Positions 37,101 through 49,100 of a DNA stretch of 64,000 nt are shown one piece after another. The stretch covers positions 75,479,469-75,543,468 of the forward strand of contig NC_088677.1 in the NCBI RefSeq assembly GCF_950023065.1. Direction: 5' to 3'. The DNA comes from Planococcus citri. Taxonomy: Eukaryota > Arthropoda > Insecta > Hemiptera > Pseudococcidae. The notes under the pieces were generated by a model, which was not told where the DNA came from, did not search any database, and saw only the letters and a list, made by a program, of their open reading frames with translations. The position numbers and the translations under genes are program-made. Positions within the stretch are counted from its first letter, which is position 1; every line of letters starts with the position of its first letter.

Positions 37101-40100
37101 GCCTCCAGCAACTTTTTGGAAAATACTGGAGCCTCCAGAAGTTTTTTTTCAATGCTTGAAATTTCCATAAAATTTTACCAATCAGAGCTGAAAATCCAAA
37201 ATTTACTCTGGACTCCAATTTCAACACGCTATCTAGTCAACTGCAGATGATTTTTGAGCCTCCAGCGACTTTTTGGAAAATACTGGAGCCTCTAGCAGAT
37301 TTTTCAATGCTTGAAATTTCCATAAAATTTTACCAATCAGAGCTGGAAATCCAAAATTTACTCTGGACTCAAATTTCAACACGCTGCCAAGTCGACTACA
37401 GATGATTTTTGAGCCTCCAGTGACTTTTTGGAAAATACTGGAGCCTCCAGCAGATAAAATCTTACCAATCCGAGTTGGAAATCCAAAATTCACTCTGCAC
37501 CTCAATTTCAATACGCTATCAAGTCGACTGCAGATGAGAAGTCATTTTTGAGCCTCCAGTGACTTTTTGGAAGTTACTGGAGCCCCCAGAAGATTTTTCA
37601 ATGTTCAAAATTTCCATAAAATTTCACCAAAAAGAGCTGGAAATGCAAAATTTATTCTGGACTTCAATTTCAACACGCTATCAAGTCAATTGAGATAGGT
37701 TCCAGTCATTTTGGAGCCTCCAATGACTTTTTGAAAACTCCTGGGGTCTCCAGCAGATTTTTGAAAGTTGAAATTTCCACAAAATCTGATCAAATGTAGT
37801 CGGAATGCCGAAATTCACTCTGCACATTATCTGCTGAAGCCTCCAGTAATTTCTAAAAAATCGCTGGAGGCTCTAAAATGACTTTAAATCTACCTGGAGT
37901 CGACTTCATAGTGTATTGAATTAGTTTACAGAATGAATTTCAGCTTTTCAACTGCATTTGATGATATTTTGTGGAAATTTCAAGTTTTGAAAATCCACTG
38001 GAGGCTCCAAGAATTTGCAAAATGTCATTGGAGGCTCCAAAATGACCTAAACTCACCAGCAGTCGACTTGATAGCGTGTTTAAGTTGAAGTGCAGCGTGA
38101 ATTTCGGGTTTTTAACTTCGTTTGATAAAATTTTGTGAAAATTTCGAGCATTGAAAAATCTGCTGGAGGCTTCAAAACTACTCAAAACGGTTTAAACTCG
38201 TTTTAAATCGATTTGGCAGGTCGAAAATAGGGTATATTCCAAATTTCAGCTTTCTAGGTCAATTTTGTAAAATTTTGATTTTTTTTTCTCATTTATTTTT
38301 TGTTTTCAAAATCTTTACGTTTTTTCTCCTCGAACAAAATATTTTTTATTCAATCAAAGCAGATTTTTTTTTTTTTAAATTTCAAAAACATAAAAATTTT
38401 GTTAGTTCTTAACAATTTTCAAAAATCCTAATTTTTACTTTTTTTTGAAATTGAAATTCTAAAACGTAATGGGTGTAGTTTAGTAGGTAAATGAGTAGGT
38501 AAAATATGACGAATTCTATTTTCCAAATTACACAAAAACGGACGAATGGATCTGCCTCATTTTTGGATATGTTGTTTAGAAAGATTATATCTCGGCGAGT
38601 ACAGAGCTGTTTTTTTAAAATTTGCTTTAGAATAAAAATAAATTGGATTTAAACTTACGTAATTTAGGGTCATTTTCATGCGAGCATTATTCATTTATGA
38701 GACAATATTTCAAAAAACCGAGCTTGTACTCGCCGAGATATAACCTTTCTAAATAACATATCCAAAAATGAACAGTATTCGATCATTTTTGAGCGTGAAA
38801 AATGGAAAATACGAACACTATTTGTATGGATTAAAGACATCGAAAAGTCGCCATGAAAGTAAACAAATTTGCGTTATCGATGGTTTGTTTACATATTTTA
38901 GTTGAAGCATTTTCAATAAAGAGAGCGTTTGTGCAGTTTTTGCAATTTTTGCATTTTGAGAAACGCGCGTCTAGAGTCTGACGGGCTACAAAACGTTCCC
39001 ACCAATCACAGCGTAGCGGTATGTTTATCACCGTTATCACTGATGTTGGATTAAGTTATTTACGTAAAAATGGAACTTGGAAGTTGAAGTTTGCGTTATT
39101 CCGAATAATTAAAACACCGTCACAATCATGTATCTTCGAACTTCGAAGTTTGAAAGGTAAGTAAAAATAAAAAATCATTTTCGGTAAAACATTGAAATGA
39201 ATAAAAATCATGTATGTGTTCATTTGCTCAAAGTTGACTTAGTTGACATAACTTGTTTCAGTTTTCAGCTGACGTGAAAATGAAAGTTTTGCCACTTCTC
39301 TTGAAAATAACATCCGGACTTCACGTAAAATGGCATCTTTCAAAGGTATGTTTCTCATCAACTAAGTCAATTATGATTTAAATTCATGAAATGTGAATAA
39401 TTGACATATGTGTATTTTGATTTTTCAGCTGACTGTAACCTATGCGACAAATCATTTTCTTCAAATAGTAATTTGAGAAAACATCTCAAAAATATACACT
39501 TTCAATCATCTACAAGTATTCGAGAGCAAGTACCTCGCAAAAAAGAAGGGAATTTCAAATATGTTTGCTCCGAGTGCCCAAAATCATTCAATTCGTTGAA
39601 AAATTTCAAATACCACAATCAAGTTCATAATCAAGATTCATCTTTACGAGTAAAAGTAGTTCAATGTCCGTTATGCGTCTTCAAAGGTAACAGTACTGAA
39701 ATTTCAAAACATTTTAGTGATGAACATCAGATATTATACGAAGTTGAAAACCTAGAATTTGATACATGGAATACTTTTATGAGCTGGAAGAAACTCAAAG
39801 AAAAAAAAACGCATTGTAAATTTATTCTGAAGCGACGTCAAGAAAAAAGTACTGCACATTTCATATGTCACCGCAGTGGTACTTTCAAAAGTAAAGGCAA
39901 AAATTTGAGACTGTTGAAAATTCAAGGTTCCAAAAAAATTAATGCTTTCTGTCCAGCGGCTATTGATGTTGTGATCGGTAAAAATGTATGTCGTGCTAAT
40001 TTCATTTCAACTCATGTTGGGCATTGTAATGATCTGAAACATCTTAATGTTTCACCTACAAAACGTGAAGAAATTGCCAGGCAACTGCAATTAAAAATAC

Positions 40101-43100
40101 CCGCTCCGGTCATTCTGAGTAATATACGAGATTCGCTTGAGGGTGATATAGAAAGAGAGCACTTGTTAACCAACAAAGATTTACACAATATCCGCGCAGC
40201 TTTTGATATTTCTAATGAAGAAGTGCGGGATTCCAGTGATGCACGAAGTGTTGATATTTTAATCAAAGAACTGCGATTACAGGAAAGTCATCCTGTTATT
40301 TTTTACAAACCTCAAGACGTTGAAGATCCGAATTCGATTTTGAAACCATCTGATTTTGTAGCAATTTTCATGAACGATGGCCAGAAAGAAATGTTGAAAG
40401 AATACGGCAAAAATACAATATGCGTGGACGGTACTCATGGCATGGGATACGATTTCATTCTTTACACTATATTAGTTTTAGATAGTGTCAATCAGGGATT
40501 TCCTTGTGCATTTTTACTAACGAATCGCTCTGACCAAGCTATTTACGAATTTTTTTTCTCTAAAATCAGAGACTCCGTTGGATTGATTGACACGAATCTA
40601 TTTATGTCAGACATGGAAGTGGGTTTTGGCAATGCTTGGACTAGAATTATGGGACCACCTAAGAAACAATTATATTGTACATGGCATGTTGTGAGAGCAT
40701 GGCAGCAAAATCTGAACAGAATTGGTGGCGAACGTGAAGCTGATAAGAAAAACGAGACATATAAACAATTACGTGTTCTATTAGAAGAGTTGGATGAGAA
40801 TAAATTCGAACTTTTATTGCCGGATACCATCGCTCGGTGGAAAGAAGACAAAGATACAAAAAATTATGCAGAATATTTTGAAAGTACGTACGTGAGTAAT
40901 AGAAAGCAGTGGGCATATTGTTATAGGAAGCAAAGTGGACTGAATTCGAATACTCATCTAGAGAGTCTTCACCGAACGTTGAAGTATGTGTATTTAGAAG
41001 GGAAAAAAGTGAAACGATTGGACTGGACAATTTCAATATTGATGAAATTTATACGTGACCGTTTATTTGATCAGATTATTCTTCATCATAAAGGCAAGCT
41101 TACAAAAAAAATTCAGGACCTGAGAAGACGACATCGAACTGCTGTTGCCAATAGAAATGATTCGTTGATTACTTATGACTCTACTGATGAACGTTGGATT
41201 GTATCGTCAAAACAGATATATTATGTTGAGAAAAACGATGCGAATTGTACATGTAGTCTTATATGTACATTATGTAATGCATGTCTGCATAGGTATAGTT
41301 GTACATGCTTAGATTATTCAATCAAATGGAACATGTGTAAGCATGTACATGAAGTGTGCATGATTGAAAATGAAAAGAACAACGTTAGTGTTGATATTAA
41401 TAATGCTAATGCTCATGCTCATTGTGCAACTTTGGAATCATTTGAAAGTATCAACAACAACAACTCTGCAGTTATTTCTACAAAAATCAAGGATATATTA
41501 CTCGTTGATGCTGAAAAGGATGTCAGTGAGGAGGATTTGAAGATGAAATTTAATTCTGTTCTAAATTTAGCAAAAAATAAAGACGATCGAAAGTTGGTGA
41601 TGAAATATTTGAACAAGGTTCAATTATGCATCGAATCTGATGTTTTAAAATCTGCACCTGTCTGTAAGAAGGATAATAAATCGAAGAGTCGTGATTATGT
41701 GAGGAATATTCAACCTCAACCAAGAATTTATTCTACTAAAAAAAAAACGCGCTAGTTCAGCTAAATTTCAAGCACCACAGGAAGAGGAGAAAAATGACAT
41801 AGGATTAGATGTTATGTTTATGAATATTGAAGAACTTGAGATTGAATTACCTTCTATTGACTAAAAAAAACGCTTATTTGTTTGTTACCTGTGATCAAAT
41901 GATTTTTACCTAAAGTAGTATTTACTTTAAATTGTTTCAAGGTGCCAAACTGAAACTAAAGTGATATTCATTTTTTTCATTTTTTTATTATATATTGTGT
42001 TGTATCTGTAAGTGTATTTCGCTTTAATGTAGGTATAAAAAAAAACACTTTTTATGCCAAATATTGGTGGTGATTTCCATTTTTTTTTTATTATTGTATT
42101 TTTCAATTACCTACCTACTTTTTTATTATTTGTTGTATCTAAAAAATAAAAATCCTATTTTTATGCCAAATATTGGTAGTCATAGTCAGGTAGTGATTTT
42201 TATTTTGTTTTTTTTTATTATTCCTTGTAACTGTAACTTGAGTACTTTTTCCTATTAGTAGTAGCAGATGAAATTGTAGTGATTTCTTCTTATAATTTTT
42301 GTTTATTCGTTGTATTTCTAAGTACCTTCCTACTGATTGTTTCAAAAATTTCATTTTTTTATTACCAATTAAGTGATAAATATCATCATAAATACGATTT
42401 ATGATGTTTTTTTTTCTTTTAGTTTTTGTACTAATTAATAATATTTCGTTTATTCGTTGTATTTTTAAGTACCTTCCTACTGATTGTTTCAAAAATTTCA
42501 TTTTTTATTACCAATTAGTGATAAATATCATCATAAATATGATTTTTGATTTTTTTTTGTTCTTTTAGTTTTTGTACTAATTAATAATATTTCGTTTATT
42601 CGTTGTATTTTTAAGTACCTTCCTACTGATTGTTTCAAAAATTTCATTTTTTATTACCAATTAGTGATAAATATCATCATAAATATGATTTTTGATTTTT
42701 TTTTGTTCTTTTAGTTTTTGTACTAATTAATAATATTTCGTTTATTCGTTGTATTTTTAAGTACCTTCCTACTGATTGTTTCAAAAATTTCATTTTTTAT
42801 TACCAATTAGTGATAAATATCATCATAAATATGATTTTTGATTTTTTTTTGTTCTTTTAGTTTTTGTACTAATTAATAATATTTCGTTTATTCGTTGTAT
42901 TTCTAAGTACCTTCCTACTGATTGTTTCAAAAATTTCATTTTTTATTACCAATTAGTGATAAATATCATCATAAATATGATTTTTGATTTTTTTTTGTTC
43001 TTTTAGTTTTTGTACTGATTTTCTAATTAATAATATTTCGTTTTTCATTGTATTTCTTAGTACCTTCCTACTGTTCATTTCAAAAATCTCATTTCTTATT

Positions 43101-46100
43101 ATCAATTAAGTGATGAATATCATCATAAATATGATTTTTGATTTTTTTTTGTTCTTTTACTTTTTGAACTGATTTTCTAATTATTAATATTTAGTTTTTC
43201 GTTGTATTTCGTAGCTTCCTACTGTTTGTTTCAAAAGTGATAAATATCATCATAAATATGATTTATGGTTTTGTTTTTTGTGCTTATTGTACTGATTTTT
43301 TAATTATGAATAATAATAATAAAAAAAAGTATAAAATGAAAAAAAAGGTCAACATTTCGCTTTTATTTAATAATTTCAAATTACACCTAGCATTTTCAGT
43401 GACAAAAATCGTGAATTATACTCATTGATGGGTGACAAGGACTGTATTCGTGGGTACTGCAGTAGGTACTTCTAGTTCTAGATGCTAGAAAAAAATATTT
43501 GTTTCATCTCCTGTTTTAAATTTTCATAGTAAAATATAAATTCACGAAAACATCGCATAAAACTGTTCACATCATCGAATTTTACATGAAAAATAGCACA
43601 AGTACTTAGGACCGCCCCATCTGTGATGTGATTGGTGGGAACGTTTTGTAGCCCGTCAGACTCCAGACGCGCGTTTTGAGAATGGTATTTTTCGTTCGTT
43701 TCATTATAAACCCTTCTGGCTACATTTATTTTAACTCAAAATCAAAAACAATTTCGTGAAGTTATCAATTATCACTTCGAAGTAAAAACAAATCGCATTT
43801 ATTCTTGATATAATTAATAATTTTCATCGAAGTATTCCAAAATAAATTTCACGCCGTTTTAACAACCAATAAACCATGTACCTTACCTACCTACTATACC
43901 TGCTTGCTTACATTTTATTCACTCAAGTTTATATGTGGGGTGCTTATCGACTTCCATTTATTCAGATTCAAAGTAAGTGAAAACATTTTCCAACTTTGAA
44001 CAAACTGAAAATCTCAAAATTATACCTCTCATTATTTCATTTCAAAAATTTACTACCTTGTGAATTTTCCCAAAATGTCAACATCTCGTGAGTGTACTTC
44101 ATTTCTCAAAGTTCAAAGTTTGATCTCTCTAAACCAAGATGACAATAATGGGCAAAAAAACACAATTCAATACAGGTTTGGTTTTCAGTTACAGTTGAAC
44201 GTCTTCTCAATAGGCGAAGTTTTATTTGATTTTGTTTGTACTTTTTGTAATTTTACTGAAATTTCAATTCCTTTTTTGATGATTTTCATTTCTCACTGAT
44301 TGATGACAGGGTAATTTTAATGCTTTTTTGAGTGTTTCTACACACATCTTCAACACTTCTTCATGAATTTTAGGCGAATGTCGTTGAATATTCAGAATTT
44401 TTTTTGTGATTTTCATGTTGTAAGGTAATTTTAACGATGTTTTAAAGAATTTTTGAAAATTTTATCTTTGTACTTGACAGAAATGTTATCCTTTCTTCAA
44501 TGATCTACAGCAATTTTATTGTTTTCGAGTCTTTTTGTGTTATTTTGACACATTTTTAACACTCTTCATAATTATATTTTTGGGATTTGTGATAGAATTT
44601 ACTTCATTTTTTGAAAGTACACAGTGTTTTTAGATCTTTTACTTATGGTTGAAGAATTCTCAACAATTTTTTTTGCTATTCTTGTTCAACTTTGATAACG
44701 ACAAAACTGTTTTTTTGAGCATTTTCGAAGAATTGAGCCTGAAATTGGGTTTGAATTTGTGGGATTACCTATTAAAAAAGTTTGCGGGGAATTCAAATAT
44801 TCCAATGAAAATATTTTTTTGATCATTTTGGAAGACTATCTTACCTGACAAGGGAAGCCCCCCACATGATAATCTCCGATTTGAATGAAACTTGGACTGT
44901 TGGAAAGAGGACCTCAAAAAACACCATCCCCCAATTTTCAGCTGCTCAAGTTGATTTTTTGATTCTTGGTGAGTGTTTGAAGTTTTGTGTGTTCAACGTT
45001 CAACTCAAAAAATGGGAAAAAATTACAAATAGGTATCTCTCCCACGTATCAACTTCCCGAGCTCAAATTTTGGCCATGGGCAGTCATCCGGATACCTGAT
45101 CGACTCATACCACCCTGGGCCGGATCCGGCCTTCCGGTCAGAAAACATGGTTTTTTACTTTTTTTTCTTCTTTTCGGTGAAATCGAAAAATGACCGCTTC
45201 TTCCCACCACATGAACTTGAGCAGCTGAAATTTTGGCCAAAGGGTCTGTGCTTGATACCTAATTGAGTGGAACTACCGTCCGCCGGATCTGGAATTCTCA
45301 TCAGAAATCATATTTTTGGCCCAACCAGTTTTTTATACACGTTATTGAAAAAATTGAAAAACCAATCAAACCAGCTCACTTAATGCATTTCCAGTGCTCA
45401 AATTTTGGCCAAACAGTCTGTACTAGATACCTAATTGACCCATACCATCATTGGCCGGATCCGGCCTTCCGGTCAGAAAACATGATTTTTTACTTTTTTT
45501 CATATTTTTGGAGAATTTTGAAAAATGGCATTTCCTCCCCACCACATCAACTTGAGCAGCTGTAATTTTGGCCAAAGAGTCTATGCTTGATACCTAATCG
45601 GCTAATACTATCGTCGGCCAGATCTGAAATTATCATCAGAAATGGAATTTTCTGTCCATTAAATCAGTTATTGTAATGCACTTTAGGAGCTCAAATCTTG
45701 GTTGGAAGGTCTGTGCTAGATACCAAATCAATCGATACGATCATTGGCCGGATCCGACCGTCCGTTCAGAAAACAAAAATTTTTATTGTTTTTTCTCATG
45801 TTATGTGAAAAAATTTGTTTTCTGATGATAATTCCACATCCTGCTGACAGTAGTATTAGTCAATTAGGTATCAAGCATAGATCCTTTGGCCAAAATTTCA
45901 GCTGCTCAAGTTGATGTGGTGGGGAGAAAATTCCATTTTTCAAATTCTCCAAAAATATGGGGAAAAATCCTGTTTTTTGACTGGAAGACCGGATCCGGCC
46001 AATGATGGTATGGGTAGATTAGGTATCTAGTACAGACTATTTGACCAAAATTTTTGAGCACTGGAAATGCATTAAGTGAGCTCGTTTGACTGGTTTATCA

Positions 46101-49100
46101 ATTTTTTCAATAACATGTATAAAAAACAAGTCGGGCCAACAAGGTTCTATAGTTTTGTTGCCTTTAACCAAGTTGAAAAGTGTCATTTTTTTGAAAAAGT
46201 TGTCAAAAAGCGTTGATTTTTGCCATTTTTGGCTAAAATAATCAAAAAGTATCCATTTCAGTCAAAATTGTCAAAAAGTGATCATCTTGGTAAAATTCTC
46301 AAAAAGGGTCAATTTTAGCCAAAATTGTCAAACATTCCTGTTTTTGTCAAGGTTGGCCAAAAAAAACCTGTTTTTGCCAAAATTGTCAAAAGATTCTCGT
46401 TTTTTGACTTGGTAAAATTCTCAAAAAGGGTCAATTTTTGCCAAAATTGTCAAACATTCCTGTTCTTGTCAAGGTTGGCTAAAAAACCTATTTTTGCCAA
46501 AATTGTCAGAAGATTCTCGTTTTTTTGACAAAATTGTCAGAGAGTGTCAATTTTTGGCTAATTGATGAAAATTTGAAATGTTCTTCCGTCAAAATTCTCA
46601 GGAAGTAGTTTTTTTGATAAAGTAGTCAAATGGTGGTAATTCGTAATTTTTGTCAAAATTGCTAAGAGACTTGTATTTGTTTGCCAAAACATCCAAAAAT
46701 CAATAATTTTTGTCTTTCCAACCTAAAAATTCCTCTTTTTATAATATTAACAAGCCCTGTTTTTCTACAAAATTGCTTGAAAGCTTATTTTGTAAAATTT
46801 CATTTCCCCCTCCCCCCATCCCATATTTCATTTCTATAAATTTTTATGACCAATTTTTGATATTTTTGAAATTTATTTCGGAGGCACTGGGTGCCACCAC
46901 GAAAAATGTCAGAACATTAAATTTTAAAAAATTGAAAAAAATCATTAGGAAAATCAAACAAATCCTCCATTTATTAAAAATACTTCGTGAATGCATCCAT
47001 CCAATATTATGGCACATTAGAACTGGCATTGAATAAAAATGAAAATTAATTCTCTGGCCGAGCGCGTTGGTTACACTTTTCCACGACAACGTCGTGGAGA
47101 AAAAGTGGTGACGCGCTTGGCCCGGCTTCGCAAGAGAAATTATTTCTTCGTGACTATCCAAAGTCGGAATTATTTTTGAAAATTTTAGAAATGAAACGAA
47201 AAATTCGATTTGGCAACGCTTCATACGTATGAATAAATAACAACGTGTACGAGTGTGAGTGCAACAAATGGCAACAGTTAATGAAAAAATGCGCACGCAC
47301 AATTTTCAATAATTCGTTTAAAATAAAATTCATAAATTCTCAATAATTATTCAATTTTTCGTTCGCGAACAAATCAGTTATTTGTCTACTGATAAAATTA
47401 AAAAGTAAAATTTTTAACTCTTGATTTGGCAGCCAAATATTTTTCAATAAAAATTTCCCATTACCTATTTTCTCGGATTTTTAGAAGCTAAACTACACCC
47501 TTAAGTGCTATACATATCAGTTCTCGGACTCGGTAAATCTTTGATCATGAAAACATCGTTTTTGTTCAACTGTGGGTGGTATATAGAATCGTCCTCTTGG
47601 TATGCAGTACATTCATGTGGGTGTGAATGAATTATCGTATGGTTTCTGCGAGATACAAAAATTCAATAAAAACCATTGAAAATAAGGATCACATTCTAAG
47701 TTGAGAACCTATACCTATTGATACGGTATAATATTACATTCAATCTCTAATTCTATGTCATGGGTATACTGTATACATACTCGTATACGCGTCCACTGTA
47801 GGTACACGTACAGTACACTTATGGACACGTTAGTTTCAAATAATTCTATCATCGCGAATCAATCAAATTAACACCGACCCAAATGATATTACAAGACTAA
47901 TTCAAAAGTGAAATGTTAATATTACGTTTTACAATACTCTATACGAGGTTGTGAAAGTTGTCAAAATCGACAAAAAAAAATACGATGTGTGATGTGTTAC
48001 CTACATTCTTGTACGCCGGTAGGTAATTACAATTCAGTCATACTGTGAGTACCTTTTGGTATAGATTACTGAATCATATCGATAAACGTAGGTAATTGGG
48101 TTCGTACCTACACTTGAAAAAATTGTTGGTTTTTCTCGATTTTTTGTAATGACCCTAGTGACTAAAAAATTGGCACCACTGCATTCTAGAATATTCTCCC
48201 AATTTTAGAAATGATATCTCTCAATATTTTGACTCAATTATACTGTGAAATATTTCAGTAAAAAAATTTTTAAATGCAAATTTAGCCAAAAGCAGCTATT
48301 TGCCAATTTTTAAGCGTTCGGTAGGTCTGTATATATAGAACCCTAAAAGTGGTCTTGGATTTTAATGGCAATGGTCGGGAATGGTCTAGATCCACGCTGA
48401 ATTTCATACTAAGTTGAACCATGGCTTCTTTTGAGGAAGAAGTGGACAAGTATTGTCGGGAATGTACCATTTTGACATCGTCGACATATTTGGAAACACC
48501 TGGGCGATTGGGAATGACTTGATTGATCATGTGAACGAATTCTCCGCTAGAGATTTTGAGTCCATAGAGGACACCGTGCATGGCGTCTTTGGAAACTTTG
48601 GTATCAAGGTAGAGATCGCCATCTTGGGAGTACATTATATCGTGTTTTGGAGCTAAGCAATTCTTTCCAAAACAGGTTGGGGAGAAGTTGGAGAGAAAAA
48701 ATCCACGATTTTTTCAAAAATTTCGTCTCTTTGAGACCTCATATTTCCTCTTCAGGGGCACCTCCAAAGCTAAAATTTTTTCTGAGTCAACTTCAACTCA
48801 AAATGAAAGTCTCCGCGGAATTTGGTCTGAATCCTCTGGCATTTTTTTTTTCGCGAACTACCCTAATAAGTAGGATAGGTAGGGTAGTACGAAAATAGGA
48901 TAATTGTCCATGTACATCTAGAGGTACCTACCTACTTACTCCTATCCTACTCCCCAAAGAAATATGTAAATCGAATCCGCGCGATTCTCAGTTGTACTCG
49001 ATGGCAGTAGATATATGAGAAGAGTTGAAAATGTAACAAACAAAGAGAGTAAAAAAAAAACGCTTCCATCCGAAGTTGAATATTTGCAGAGGGAGCTGAC

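Larger units (their letters stand above)
38963..43674 (+). mobile_element. Near-complete autonomous Mutator-like transposon (MULE), 4,712 bp
   Basis: Terminal inverted repeats of 48 bp (38,963-39,010 and 43,627-43,674) start ACGCGCGTCTRGAGTCTGAC and end CACCAATCACA, differing at one base. TTTGAGAA flanks both ends (38,955-38,962 and 43,675-43,682), an 8-bp target duplication. A ninth base, T, is ambiguous, and MULEs usually give 9. Between them lie a spliced transposase gene and a 3' tandem repeat. The near-identical termini and long open frame point to recent insertion into the mwh intron. The terminal repeat is short compared with classical Mu but fits many animal MULEs. Confidence 0.85.

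Noticed and set aside
43876..43973. Short plus-strand hydrophobic frame MYLTYLLYLLAYILF ending at a GTAAGTG donor
   Set aside because: No phase-matching downstream exon was found. The repeated TAC/CTA codons come from the common TACCTA micro-runs.
46844..47302. 152-codon minus-strand open frame
   Set aside because: It crosses a hairpin and AT-rich repeats, and its composition (F, I, N, K) and lack of motifs fit chance.
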